Shown: one piece after another, positions 32,472-45,761 of the stretch
Layout of the letters: every line of letters begins with the position of its first letter
Position numbering within the stretch: the stretch's first letter is position 1
Assembly: GCA_034698045.1 (NCBI GenBank)
Contig: JAQGAU010000041.1
Location: forward strand, 1-50,194
DNA: 50,194 bases
Reading direction: 5' to 3'
Origin: Paramacrobiotus richtersi
Taxonomy: Eukaryota > Tardigrada > Eutardigrada > Parachela > Macrobiotidae
Translations under genes and position numbers: made by a program
The notes under the pieces: model-generated
What the model was told of the DNA's origin: nothing
The model's database searches: none
Seen by the model: only the letters and a program-made list of their open reading frames with translations

Positions 32472-33388
32472 ATAGCTTTGGCGCTCCTTCAGAATCTGCA
32501 ATGGAAAACAATTCCGATTTGCATGACAACTTAAGATTCGTAAGTATCATCACAACTCTTCCGTATCGCTATGATACCGTCAACCACCTTTCTCGCTGTA
32601 TTGTTTTCACACACAGATAACCTCCCTTGAGTGTACCTCAAGTCTGATTGACCACGTAACCACTGCTACAAATACTTATAACAGTAGGTTGCAACTGTGA
32701 GATGACATTCTTCTAAACACCGGCCGGAGACCTTTGAATAGCAGTCGAAATCGGTGACTGAACAGTTTGTCACCATTCTTCGAGAAAAAAAATTGTATGC
32801 TTCGATTCGTACCGTGCTTCTCAAACACCTCGAACATACTAACATTTCAATTGAGAAATTCAACTACCTAATCCTTAGCGATAGAATGCGCATGAAAACC
32901 CGTATTCTCGAGGCATCCTGCTATCCTCGTTCGATGCCCTTCTGCATTTTTTATAAGCTCATGCTTTCAGGCACTTTGCTTCATATGTGTGTATCTGGAA
33001 CTGTTTTGTTTTTATTATTATTATAGCACTGCAGTAGCCAAAGCCTTTGTAAAGGCACTTACAACAGGACAGAGTAACAAGCTCCGTATTCAATCTCCAT
33101 ACTCCGCATTCCAGCCTAGCGAACACAAAATAATTTTATGGGGGAACATTAATTTAATGTTCCCCCATAAACGGTGCAAAATCTGTAAATCTACATGTCA
33201 TCGTTGTTTAATCCCTTACCTGCACCAGTCCACGATTTACACCTTGGCTACATACGGATAGAATTTAGGTCGGGAAATGTCACAAAACCATGGTATCATA
33301 ATGTATACATAATTATACCATGACAATACTACCATAGCTATAATCCTCTCTAGCCATTTCCTCTCTATGGTAGATCGAAAAAACTTAC
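32472..33388. other. Intergenic sequence with a perfect palindrome
   Basis: One plus-strand open stretch (32754-33026) reads somewhat protein-like (FVTILREKKLYASIRTVLLK) but has no start context or partner exons, so it is not called. The palindrome at 33135-33171 is listed separately. A GT-terminated poly-ATT tract (TTATTATTATTA) occurs near 33013. Confidence 0.35.
33135..33171. repeat. Perfect 18-bp palindrome
   Basis: TTTATGGGGGAACATTAA (33135-33152) and its exact complement (33154-33171) are separated by one T. The G5 and C5 runs make a strong hairpin. It could be a minimal foldback element. No target duplication is evident. Confidence 0.8.
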
Positions 33389-33559
33389 GACAAAGTTGAC
33401 AACTGTGCCCAGGTTGGCAAAGGTCATCATCACGCAAATGTAAAAATAGTTTAAAGCAGATTCCCGGCCCCATTGTGCTTGGAATTCATGCAGGTACCGA
33501 GGTACGTATCCCATAAAGTAGCATTCGCTAAGTTGTTTGCCCTTCTGTCTGCAGTACAT
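33389..33559 (-). CDS. Possible first exon of an unrecognised gene
   Basis: From ATG 33559 in an ACCATGT context the minus strand is open for 57 codons (MYCRQKGKQLSECYFMGYV, ending FANLGTVVNFV) to a good GTAAGT donor at 33388. The last 25 residues are hydrophobic and could be a membrane helix. I found no convincing second exon downstream, so this may be a fragment of a membrane protein gene. Confidence 0.3.
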
Positions 33560-36500
33560 GGTTATTGTCGAAACGCTGAACCTAATATGTTACGAACAAC
33601 CAACCACAGACCACGGAATTTGAGCTCGCTTATTCAGCGATATTAGGTGACTGGTATTGACTAAACTGATTTCCAGAGCAGTTCCGGGAGCGTGCGTAGA
33701 ACAAAGTAACCATGTGAATAATAATTAATCGAGAAACAGTTTTCACCAATCGCAAATACAATACAGGAATTCAAGAGACGGATGCGTTATGCTGCCGTTA
33801 AGAGCATAATTTTAGCTACGGTAGAGCAGATGTAACGCCAGATTTAAGTTTCGAATACTGACAGATGAGGGCAATAAGAAGCAATTTCTCGGAAAACGAG
33901 ATATTACGACTTACGCATATATGCCTTTATCAACTGGATATACTCAGGTAAACCGCTATGGATGCCCCGTACTGAGGCATTCTCGTTGGCTCAGGTGTGT
34001 AGTTATACTCTGATTGGATCTTCTAGATCACACCATCTTCTAGAACACCGGGTTCCCTTAGAGGAACATCTAATTAAGTTGCGATTTTGATTATCAGTGT
34101 CAGAATTACAGCTGCCCCCCAGGCCTTTCAGCGGAATAACCCATATGCAACTATTTTGCTAGGTCACGTATTGTTATAATAAGTACTACACACCGGAACC
34201 GCCTAATTCGCTCGGATTCGATGTTTGTGTCCCGTATCGCAGCCGTGCGTTAGTACGTGCATGTACGTACATAAGAACCTTTTAGCCTATAATAACCATA
34301 TATATATTAGGTAATTCAATTATTGTTTCGAATATCTGGGTATCAGAAGTATCTACTGACAACGAAAACAGCACGAACTGTGTGCGCACACCTGGTTTCC
34401 ATAGGGAAGTGCAGTAGCCTACAGTAATGCATTTGCTACTATAGTCTACAGTAATTTATTAAATTAACAGCTGCGATAGTTAGTTACAAGCCACAGCGAC
34501 GCTTCGCGTCGCCGGGCTTGGTTTAACGGTTTCCATTTTTTCTAGCCGTTCTTTTGGTCGCAGTTTTTTGGAGCTCCGCTTTCAGCTTTCCATTGTTCCG
34601 AAGTTTTTGGTCTAGTATTGTACACATGGGTTTTGGTTGTACGTGGTAAAATCCCGAAATGGTTATCATAATCTCTAACACGATATCTTCTGATGTACGC
34701 CGAGCCGCATTTACTGCGCCACTCTGTATTATGGATGTGTTTGCTGTACATATTTGATACAGCTTTCGGTCAGCTGTCGTGATTTGCATTTACTCGGAAT
34801 TTACAGCTTTTCAAACCAGTAATGGTTATTTTCTTCTAACTTGTGGCTTTGAACTTTACGCTTCGGTTTTCTTCGAATCTCGAGTTTTACCTGCGTTATG
34901 ACTTTGACTTATGCCTTTATTCTTACCTGTATCTTACCAATGCCCAGAAACAGTACTAACACAATGAAACCTCCAAAATTCAAATAAAAAGCTTATCCCA
35001 GTTCAATAAAAACCTGATTGGTTGCACATTCATTCGGATCCTTATTGTTAGTTATGCATTTAGGTCATTTCTGCTTTACATTCAATTTACGTTTTTATTT
35101 GTGTACCGTTGGTTTCGATTCTGCTCGAACTTTGTTAAGCGTTCTACGCATATCTTTCGTTCAAGTTCAGTGTTTTGTTGTTTATTTGGCCATGGCCCGG
35201 GTAACGAATTATGTTTAGGAGGTTAATATTTCTTAAAGCGTGAGAGAGTTTTATATTACAGTACGTGATATTGTTTTTACAATGTTTTAGCGTCTATGAA
35301 TACGATTATCCTACAATATTTCCTATTTTTCTGTATCATTCCCTCTAATTCAGATTAGTTTTAGTTTTATCTTTTAGCTTCGAACTTTATATGTTCCTGT
35401 TGTCTTATCCCCATGGGTCTTTTATTTGTCTTAATTCTCAACTTCCCTTTTGAACGTTTGGCCTTACCTGTAGTTTCTTTATAGTTTCTTTCTGTATTCT
35501 TTTTATTATACCACTGCACTAGTGTACACGTATTATACCATGGTACAGCAATAAACTATGTCACAGTATTTCTCTTGGTATTTAATTCGCGCATGTAATG
35601 GGCACTGTTTTTCTAAGTTCAGTTCCTCTGGCCAGAGCTTGGTTTTCGGATTTCCAGTGTTCCGGTTTTTTGGTTGTAGTACTAATACTGATTTTGTTCA
35701 TACCGGCTCATACGTCGCAAAATCGCGGAATGGGCATCAACCCTAACGCTGTATCTGCCTATCTGGCGTATGTTGCGCCGTAGCTGCTGCACTGGTATGC
35801 ATACGTTTATTTTATATCTATTTTTATTTCGTACACCTTTAGGTTAGCTGTCCCATTTATTTTCGATTTGATTTTGTTCGCAATTTTTTGCCCGTTAAAA
35901 CCATTTATGGTTCAGTTTATTCTAAACTTTGGCTTTTGAACTTTAGTCTTGCGTTTTCTTCTGATCTCTAGTTTTATCTATAGCCTAAAGTCATACTCCA
36001 TCCTCACTTCTACTTTCATTGTAACTTGAGTTTGTACAATTAGCTATACCTTTTGGTTTACTTCTGGATTACACTTACTTTTGTTTTTTTTACCTTTGCG
36101 AACAGTACTTAATTCGTGAATATTTCATGAACATTTTATGGTACACTGTGAACTTAATTGTTATTGCGAAACACTGCTGCTGATAGTTTCTGACAACCAA
36201 GAAAGGTTACTAAATTTGCGTATGTGTGCTAATCCAGAGTATGCACACGTATGAAATTCATGGTACCGCAACTGTAAGTAATGCTGCCATTGCCGAGATG
36301 GACGTTCAACACTTACAGATCAAGCAGTCGCATACAGAGCTCAGAAGAGTTATGAACTGTAGCTCCTTCTGTAAAGCACCGCATAGTTGACCGGCTTTGG
36401 AAGTTTAAAAAAAAATATGTTTAGGTCAACATTTTCAGTCTCATTTCACTTACTTTTGCTTCTAGCAATTTGTAATGCCTATGTACGTTCACAGTTATTT

Positions 36501-38339
36501 TTTTTCCAGACATTGAACCTGGTGATTATCAATCGCTGGTCCAAACTTGATTATGTTTGGCCGAAGCCGCTCGCTGGTATTTAGGAGAACCATTGCATTG
36601 TTTACTCTATACTGTTTATTCTATGCATATTGTTCTCTTCATTACCAGTGAGCGGCTTCGCTTTGGCAGTAGGCTTTCGCTTATGTCGACTTATTTGTTA
36701 GTACATGCTGTCTTGGTCATTTTTGGAATTTCCGAGTACGAATACTTTGCAGAGCTTATGCGCTGCCTTCTTTTAGAAACTGGCTACTTTAATTCGGTTT
36801 AAGATCACCTTGAGTTTTAATTCGCTTTTTTAATTTAGTTACAACAAATGCCTTATTTCCTTTTTCCTAAATTTGTAATGAGTTTGAACGAATAAAAGAC
36901 GTTTGCTCCTAATTTTACCATTAATTTTATAATTTCTGCCTTTATTAGATCAAATTTCTTGATACTGTTTGTATTGCCTTAATTGTCTGTGCAATACGGA
37001 CAGTGCTAAATATCACCAAACATTTCACCAATTAGCACTAACATTGCCCTGTGCACACAGTTTTTCCTTTGCTGTTTATAAAAGAGTGCTCTATTTTGGA
37101 AAGAAAAATTACACACTTCTAAACCTGTATTACAGCCTACTTAAAGTTTATTAAAATAATTACTCTACGTTAACATACAGTACTTGCTGAACGTACAGCT
37201 GGTAGTGCAGTGTTCGATATACTTGGTCATGGCAACCAGAGAAAACCATTCGATAACGCAGTCTCCTAGTGTTACCACGTGCATCATGCCTAGGAGCCCA
37301 AACTTTATTTTGGTCCGCTGTACCTTTAGTAAATCATTATCTCGAAAAGTTTGAAATAAACAGAAACTATCAAATAGCACCCGAAATATGCGATGATTTT
37401 CGAAACATGTCCAAATCGAACCATGTCATGACTTGATTCATGTTATAAGTATTATTTTCAAAAATCTGTCTGGGTTGAATTATTGTGGTTGAAGTTCTAT
37501 CGAAAATTATTGCGAGACAGAACTTTAATTTCGTTCAACAGTAAGAATGTTATGCGTTGCCTATCAGTAAACGCCACTAAACTTTTAAACTGTGAAGTCG
37601 AGTAACAATGCCGCAAAAATTGTGACATAAATAAGTCACCTACGTATTATTGTTAGTAATTTGTACTGGTCACAAAACGTAAATCGGTAAATGAAAATTG
37701 GCTTTCAACTCAATTTAAATACAAAACTTCCGAACCAGGGGTCAGCATTCAGTACTGCAACTAGCTTTTGTAGTTTTTGCAAGATTTCGTCAGGCAAAAA
37801 ATATTATAATCGTTGTTTTCTTATCAAACTGGTTTCGAATAACTGTGCTAAAATGCGTAAGCAAAAGAAAAGTGAAACGTCCTAGTGAATCACCCTCATT
37901 TCGAAAAACTGGTCTGTAGCGTTTTTTCTTTTATTAAGCTTTTAATTACAGCCAACGAAAATAATGCGCACCACCCTGGAGTATGAACCAGAACAGTGTT
38001 TTCTACCATAATTTATTTTTTTTTAAAACTGAAACTCCACGTATCCTCCTCACCATGGTTGCGCTAAATTGCACGAATGAGAGATTTTTTTGCAGAAGCA
38101 TGTGGCTGAAGCATCAGGACGGAACCTAATGATGCTGGTTTCGAATAAGAGTTCGTATCGTTGCTTGGTATCTTTTTACGCTCATACAGAAATCACATAA
38201 TAGAGGGGAAAATACGCTGAGCCACCTGGTAAGCTGAAAAACGACAGTTTTTAAAAAACTAAAAATCAGTGCTTCGGAAACCCGTGATGGGAACCTCATG
38301 TCCACATGACCACCTTCGTACTGGATTTATTGAGATATT
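33560..38339. other. Long AT-rich region with no supported gene
   Basis: Mostly low-complexity T-rich sequence on the plus strand. Structures seen are a short perfect hairpin GCGACGC-TTC-GCGTCGC (34497-34513), an inverted repeat of about 20 bp (36559-36580 against 36643-36666, core CGAAGCCGCTC), and an open minus-strand stretch of 88 codons (34789-34523) without family features. The last might be an exon, but nothing supports it. Confidence 0.45.
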
Positions 38340-41300
38340 TTGACAATTTTTCAAGCAGTCAGCTAAGGCGTAAACTGGCGGCGACTGGTTTCAAGATTTA
38401 GGATTAAGAGTTACAAGGCCCAGCTCGGCCTCCGGCCTCGCTGGGCACACGGTGAATTGCTTAGAGTTTGGCACACGTGAACCTTAAAACATGAACGAGT
38501 ATTTTCAAGAACGGTGCGCGAAAACAGAAGCAGTATTGGCAAATTATCTTTATACACCAATCCGAGCAAAAATCGGTCTACTGCTTTGAACTTAACATAT
38601 ATTTAGCATGACAGCCAGTAAAGCTTGTGCCGTTACGCTACGGTCCAGTCTTGGCTGTAACGTAATTTACGTAACTTGTTAGTGTGTGTCACGATGTGTG
38701 TGTGTTTGTCTTAACATACTACTGATTATTGTAAGAATTTTCGAAACTGATTTTCAGAGCACTGTCATAATGTCCAGTAATGTTTAATATCTGGTATTTC
38801 CGAAAGGGTTCTTATGTTAACTAAAACCGTTCGCAACCCTTTTCTTTATAACTGCAATTAAAATCTTAAGTGTAAACACTAAAAAATGTTTTTTTTGTTA
38901 TCTTCATTTATTAAGCTATCCCACGTCGAAAATCATTAGTTTTATCATAACGTTGTTACACGTCTGTTTATCCCAACTGCCGCATGAAAATTAAAGGAAC
39001 CAAAATTGTGTCACTTTCCGGCACGAGGTTTAAAGATTTTAATAATTGGGAAAAGATTTATTTAAAAACTGTAATAAATAACTAACGGTGTATTTAGCGT
39101 TATTTTAACCATGGCAAATTGAAATCTGTTCAGGGAGTACGGGGCATATTTCCCCAGAACAAAACGGTGCAAGTTGGTGTAACTGAGCAGTCGCCATTTT
39201 TTTTTTCGTTAAAACGAAATCCAAAATTTTTTGAGAACTGCGAGAAAAAATTCACACCGAATTAGAGCAATACGCCCGTTGCCTTTTCACTGTTTTCGTT
39301 ACTCATAGCATGTTGAAATGTGTTCAGCAAGTACGGATTATACTGCTCCCGAACGGAACATGGTCTCTTGGAGAATACGTTATCAAAATTGCTTTTGAAT
39401 TGATGCACAAATTTTTCTACAAACGAGTACGCCTAATACACCCACCGCCTTTTTACTTTTTTTACCACTTGTGGCTCAATTCAAAATCCTGTTCAGGGAT
39501 TACGGAGCAACGTTGCAAGTTGGAGTATAAGCTGCTTGAAGCATATGCCCAACCCGGTTCGAAAATCGAACGCACCACGCGTACGTGGCATCACACGAAA
39601 CTGCCGCACATGACGGCTGCAATATGCTCCTGCTGGAGATGCAGACCTGCCGTTCAAAGCGGGTGCCCTGTCGTCTTCGAAAAATCGAAGTTCGAAAATT
39701 TTTTAGAATTCGGAGAAAATTTTGTTGAAAAGGCGAATACTATCTCTACACCCACGGTCATTTTATCGTTTTTTTGACTCGTGGCACATTGAAATCTGTT
39801 CGGGTAGTACGGCTCAAAGTGTTCCGGAACGGAAAGTGGTCTCTTGGAGTATAAGTTACAAGGCCCAGCTCGGCCTCCGGCCTCGCTGGGCACACGGAGA
39901 TTTGTTTGGAGTTGCGCACGCGTGGACCTCGAAATATTAAAAGTGTCAGTATTTTTAAACGTGGTCCTGATTTAACTATTTTTTCATGCCAAGAAAAATT
40001 GGTCTATTGCTTTGACCCTGACATACTTTGACCATAATAATTTGAAATGCTTTTGCTGACACAGTGCGGTTCAGCTTTAAAACAAAAGAAGAAACAGAAG
40101 TATTTGCTTACAACAGATAACTAGGTTCTTTAATTTTAAAAAAACTACGATTTATGTGTAAATTTGAAATACACCAGGATCCTTTCTCAATGTCTCAAAA
40201 TATTACTTTATTATGAGAGATATTTTCTGAACCGACATTCAAAGCACTGGCATACATTTAATATCAGGTGACCTTAAGATTTCTACGGTAAGGCTAACGT
40301 AAAATAAACGTTATTTGTAAACAAACACTGTTTATAAATAAACATAGTTTACCCACTTAATAGGTTAACTGTTGCACTCAGCGTGATGCGCTCCAATGCG
40401 ATGCCACGCACATTTTAACAGTCGATTGTGGCAACTGCTGTGGGTTGCGCTTTCATACACAGTTGGTGATGCTGTATGTTTATGAGTTTTCATGACTAAA
40501 CAGTAAAAACCAGATACTCTCAAAATATAAGCGTCCGGTCATACCGTTGAAAACTCTCTGAAACTCCCAAACAAAAAATTGTTAGTCAAGTGAGCCCTGC
40601 CCGGAGCGGTGGCAGACGGTTGAGGCATTTCATTACCGCTAATACGTTACACGACTCAAACGCGCCATCTGCAGTATGTTTTTGCCCGAGTTGAAGCGCT
40701 GCCGTGTGAATGGATCGCCATGTCGGTTTTAAATAAAGGAAGTTCAGAAAATTTTGAAAACTGAGAAAAAATTTAATCTTTAAGCGAATTACTTTGACAA
40801 ACCTGCAGCCTTTTTACCGCTTTTGTGTCACATTGAAAGTTTTCAGAGCTTGCAGGAATTATTTCGGAGAAAACCAGCGATGCGAGTTGGAATATAAGCT
40901 ACTGTACGCGCTCGATGAAAGGAGACGAAAATCTGCCCGTGTCTGTACAACACACTACGTGGACTGGCATGTTTACGCGTGCGCGTAGGCAGAGTGGCAA
41001 AAGTTGACGCGCATGGTTTCCAATATACTGCTGTGTGTCATTTCATCGAGCGCGTGCAGTACTGTACTTCGATTCAGGCCATGGCAATTATGTTAATTTT
41101 TTTACGTGTCTCGTGATATGCGCCCATTCCTCCCAATGCTGAAGCAGTGTGGGCGTGGGTTGCATATCTAGCGTTCTGTAGGAAAAGGAGCATATGCTGC
41201 AGCCTCAATCGAACCACTTTCTGCATACACCCGACTCGGTTCGAAAATCGAACGCGCCATACTTACGTGGCAGTAAATCGCAACAAAAAACTGCCACACG

Positions 41301-41560
41301 CGCCGCCTGCAGTGCGATACTCCCGGAAAAGTAGCACTGCCGTATGAAGCGATCGCCCTGTTGTCTTCGAAAAAACAAAGATCAAAGAATTTTTAGAATT
41401 CAGAGAAAATTTTATCTAAAAAACGAATACGCCTATGACACCCACGGCCAATTTAGCGTTTTTTTGAATCGTGGCAAATTGGATTCTGTTCAGGGAGTAC
41501 GGAGTTTACCCCGCTGAAAAAAAAGATGGTCTCTTGGAGTATAAGTCATAATAATAATAA
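38340..41560. repeat. Degenerate long-period repeat array
   Basis: At least six copies of a unit recur at roughly 39057-39180, 39217-39380, 39405-39540, 39695-39860, 40746-40910 and 41380-41550. Each has an A-rich GAAAATTTT-AGAATTCGGAGAAAA part, ACACCCACGGCC or similar, TCGTGGCAAATTGAAATCTG, TTCAGGGAGTACGGA and TGGTCTCTTGGAGTATAAG. A 44-bp block, starting AGTTACAAGGCCCAGCTCGG and forming a GC-rich hairpin, is identical at 38409-38452 and 39854-39897. Open frames across the array are by-products of the repeat. Confidence 0.8.
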
Positions 41561-41886
41561 TAATAAGAGTTATAATACGCATGTGTAACCGGTTATAGTG
41601 TAATGTTGCCGATTCACCGAAGGCAACAAGGACGCCATGCGCTTATGCATGCTGATCGCTTCATCTTTATTATTAAATTTTGTAGCTCGCAATATTTAAT
41701 TGAATCAGGTTCTTGTGAAACACAAATGAGAATTAGTGGAAAAAAGCACAATTTGTTAATGTCAAAAAACGTTGTTGCATATACGCCCATGAATAATTTT
41801 CTACACGTAATACATTATTTTCGGGGAGTGGAATAATAATTATTACAAACACAGGTTTTTTGAAATAGCGCTGACAAAGCGCGGCT

Positions 41887-44800
41887 CTACGTGTGCCCAC
41901 CGGCCTCCTTTCGCAGGGTTTCCTGCTTTCGGGCAAGGAGGACCAGCTCCACCTTGATCATCTCTTGCTTTTGTACCTCTAGTTGTATTTCCAATAAGGT
42001 TGTGGTGTGTTTTTGGGTTTCCAACTGAAGCTCCAGCTGTCGGGTGGTCTGATTTTGGGTTTGCAGATTTATCTCCAGGCTGAGAGAGACCTGTTTCATT
42101 CGAGCCAGTTCCAGCTCAAGGAATTTTGTAGACGGTTTCTGCGCCTCCGACAGCAACAGTGCTTGTTGTTCCTCCATTTTCCGGATCTTCTCCCAATTAT
42201 GAAACGCTGTCGGCTCCGGTGTGCACACTGGGTGACTGTTGTCGGGGGCTGTCTTTACTGCCACCCCCTGGCACAGAAAAGCACAAAAAACCAAGAGCAT
42301 GTACAGCCGAAGGCTGTATGCCACTTGTATCTGAAACAAAAAAGGCTGACATATGTCACTTATTGTCAAATACTCTTGTATACCGTACCTTCTTCATTCG
42401 TAATTCGCCAATGCCGTCCGTGAGAAATACGCCCATGGTTTTCTCCCCAACCACTTTCATAGCAGTACCCAGTGCTTCGAATGCCGAATCCCGCACTGAC
42501 TGGTCTGGATCATTCGAATTCTGCAAAAGAACATGGACACCACTTCGCAAAATTCGCATGACGTTGACAGCACTGGCTATTGATATGCAAGTAGTTTTAC
42601 AATTTTTTGTTCAGTAAACATCTACTGCACAGCAAAATAACCTTAATGAGAGCCTCTGCAAAGATTTTCAGCAGTTTCTTGGGCAAATCCTCCGGACGAA
42701 ACTTGGAGAAGCAACGTGTCAAGAACAGCGTCGTTTCGGATTTGACGCTTGGAGTTTTATGACCAAGTCCTTCCAAAACGGATTCCTTTATGGCATCGAG
42801 GGTTACCTTAGAGAAACAACCTTTTGATTGGCTGACAAAACGAAATTCAACGTCACTTACCGAGAGAAAGCATGCATCGATAGCGTCCCGCATGGCTGTA
42901 ACAACGTTCAATTTCTTTTCCTTAAACTTCTTCAAAATCACGGATACACACTGAAAAGCGCAGGATCGACAATATTGTTCGCATGAATTCGTGACACAAG
43001 CTTTCAGTACCGATGGAGAATACTGAGAAAACCGTTGACGAAGCCCTTTGGCGAGATTGGTCAAGCATTTCCCGGCAAGGACAATTACGAACACACTGGA
43101 ATCTTTGGCAATGATCTGTCAAAAAACCGTTCCCCATCTACAAAACTTTAATGACCACCGAAGAAACAACTTCACCTTGTTCAACTCAGATACGATGACT
43201 CCATAGTCCCCTTCAGCCAACTTGGGATGATCGGATGATCGTTCCAGCGTCTCCAGTGCTTCTTTCCGTTCCTTCCATTTCTTGGACTGAAGTTGATTGT
43301 AAAACTTCTCATTCAGGTATTTCAGAATTTCGTGCGGATCTATCAGATCCAGCATCTTCATATCCGCAGCCTCCTTGGTTTCTGAAACGATACATGCTGT
43401 TCAGCGACAAGTTTACTAATCATAAAACTATTTTAGAAGTATGTTCATCATAACTGCAATTTCCAAAACATGTAACTAATTAAATTAATCGCGGATTTTT
43501 CTTAGTGTCAAAATCAAATTTTACCATTGGACATAAAAGTATCGCGCTCACCTGTTGCCACGGGTCCGATATCACCTGCCGTCGCTGCCGAGCGCACAAA
43601 CTTTTCTGGTACCGCTGTCACTTCTTTGTGTTTTTCAAACTCTGCTTCCAAATCGCCCATCTACCAGAACACAGAAACGATGGTTCTACATCCAACATGA
43701 ATGCTATTGCAAACAAAAACGTCGTTTCGAAGAGAAAAATACACCTTTTTAAACAATTAGCTAAATTCGACTCGATGTAGTACGGCTTATTCATACTCGC
43801 TGTGGATTGGCATTCTGGAGGTGTGCCTTGATCGTTTCACCAATCCAGCGGTGAATTTCCACCAGTAGAGCCCGGGTCTCGTCCTGAACCAGCTTGTCCC
43901 GATGTTCAAGGAACGGCGGGATGTTTTCCAGCACCGACTTCAGTTTAACGATTTTCGGGCCGTAAGATCTTAACAACAGACAACTGCACTTTAAACAGCT
44001 CTAACACACCAAGTATTCGCTTTTTGTGTACCTCAGTGCATCCCGGATCACACGCATACAACCGGAAATCACTTTGGGAGATGTGTTCGACAATCCCTTG
44101 TTAAGTTCCGCCTACACAGGTAGAAGAGGCCTTCATTAAATCGACCAAATATTACACATCGATAAACCACTTACAAGCGTTGCTTCCTGTTTTTCCAGCT
44201 CGAAACACAGCAAGATGATGTCCACGGCTATTTTCTTCGCTTTGTGTCGAGCTGTGAAACATTTTCCGACGATTCCTGCGACTACCTCTGCACAAATGCT
44301 GCAAATATCACAAGCAGTCAAATTAACTCCAAGAACGTCAAAAACTGTCAACAAAGCAAACAAACGAGCTGAGAGATCAAAAAACTCAAAAAAACAGGAA
44401 CCTTCTAAGCACGAAATATTTCGCAAAATTATTGTAGATTTCCCCAATTTTTTCATTATTTATTTCAGATAAAATCCAAAAGAATTAGTCCGTGTAGCAA
44501 TTGTTGAGTCATTTTACACATTTATCGCAATGGCGGAAAAACCCGTTTCACTTACTTTTCGACCACACTGGATGGAGCAGTATCAATAAAAATGTACGCC
44601 GTTTCCAGGGCTTTTTCCTGGGCAGCAGCATGCTGGTCCTGAACGAGAGCTTTGATATGCGGAGCAAACTGCTGGTAAATGGCGTCCTCAGGATCATGCC
44701 TGGCCAAATCCCATGCCAAGTTTCCGTACCCAAGAACGCGAGCTTTCCAGTTCTGTAAACAGTTTATTCACGATTTCTCTTCTTCTCCTTCTTTATTAGA

Positions 44801-44924
44801 ACATTTCTCAACCATTAGCATAAGCAGTATGCGGAGAAACGTTGTGGCTCACCGTGTGTTTGACGAGAACCTCGGTATCCAGTTTGGCAAAGTCCTGCTG
44901 TTCTAAGAGTTCGTCCTCCGACAT
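41887..44924 (-). CDS. Short XMAP215/Msps-type TOG protein with coiled-coil tail, 651 residues
   Basis: TOG domains bind tubulin; XMAP215 proteins use arrays of them as microtubule polymerases. Exons on the minus strand are 44924-44853, 44752-44556, 44298-44175, 44111-44032, 43968-43797, 43660-43552, 43381-43176, 43115-42861, 42806-42642, 42520-42389 and 42330-41887. All phases agree and no stop interrupts. TOG1 (residues about 25-250) includes NWKARVLGYGNLAWDLA. TOG2 (about 290-500) includes DPHEILKYLNEKFYNQL, KKWKERKEALETLE and SVRDSAFEALGTAMKVVGEK. The last exon adds a hydrophobic stretch (MLLVFCAFLCQGVAV) and a coiled coil of four 14-residue repeats. Animal XMAP215 proteins usually have five TOGs and about 2,000 residues, so this is a truncated or derived member. 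The last exon could instead be a separate secreted-protein gene starting at its own ATG. Confidence 0.85.
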
Positions 44925-45761
44925 TTTCCCTCCTTGATCTGTTAGTAGACTGCTACAGCGTGAGCGTGTCGTTTTCGCAGCTCAAGATTCTGCTGCGTGT
45001 CAGCAACACAATGGCACAAACAAACACAAGCCTCACGACAAAACACGCTTAAACCACTGCGCAATGGGCTAAAAAGCCTAAAATGGCAAATGCATTAAAA
45101 TCAGCGTTCCATCGGGTACCTAACGCCAACTGCAATTTTCCGTTAACAGGGATACTGCCTTATCGTCCCATAAACCTGGCGGATGCACGGTTGCTCTCAG
45201 TTCATTTCTTTGCTGGAAGCGGCCTGAATGCCGCACTGGCGTGGTAGCGAACTAGACCACAGTCACCACACGATTGCGACGTTGCGTTTCGTTGTTGGAG
45301 ATCATTCTTCACATTGTTCACAAACCGTTACAATGTATTTCTGTTTGCGTATGTTCTATTTATTTGTATATAAAATTTAACTAATAAGAAATACCTTTTC
45401 TGTAAGCGGGAAGCAATGCTGAGCATTAAGTTCTGATTCAAAGAAACAGCACACAGAGAGTAATGCGGTTTTTGTCTCCGGTTACGGATCGATACATTTA
45501 TTCATATGTTTGCCTAAATTACCGGATGTCGATTAACCTGTAAAAAGCGTTTCCTGATATCGAATATCACGACAGTTCACTGCACATAAATCAGCAGTCT
45601 TGCAAACGACACTTAACGGTGATGACAGTCTCTACCAGTTTGCAGAACAAATACAACGAAAACAGTTTGAGAAGTTATTGACCGTCGTTATAATTTGTAA
45701 ATAAGGGTACTATTCGGATTACGATCGGATTTTCAGTCCTCTACACCTACATATCTTGAAA
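44925..45761. promoter_or_regulatory. Divergent intergenic region
   Basis: 837 bp separate the starts of the TOG gene (-) and the chemoreceptor gene (+), so this should hold both promoters. No TATA box or repeated operator stands out. The TOG 5' leader immediately before ATG 44924 is purine-rich (GGAGGGAAA). Confidence 0.4.

Noticed and set aside
38409-38452. GC-rich hairpin as a tRNA or rho-independent terminator
   Set aside because: No cloverleaf or T-arm sequence, and the genome is eukaryotic, so a bacterial-type terminator does not apply.
39310-39777. 155-codon open frame
   Set aside because: It lies across several units of a degenerate repeat array, and the same phrases recur in other frames in neighbouring units.
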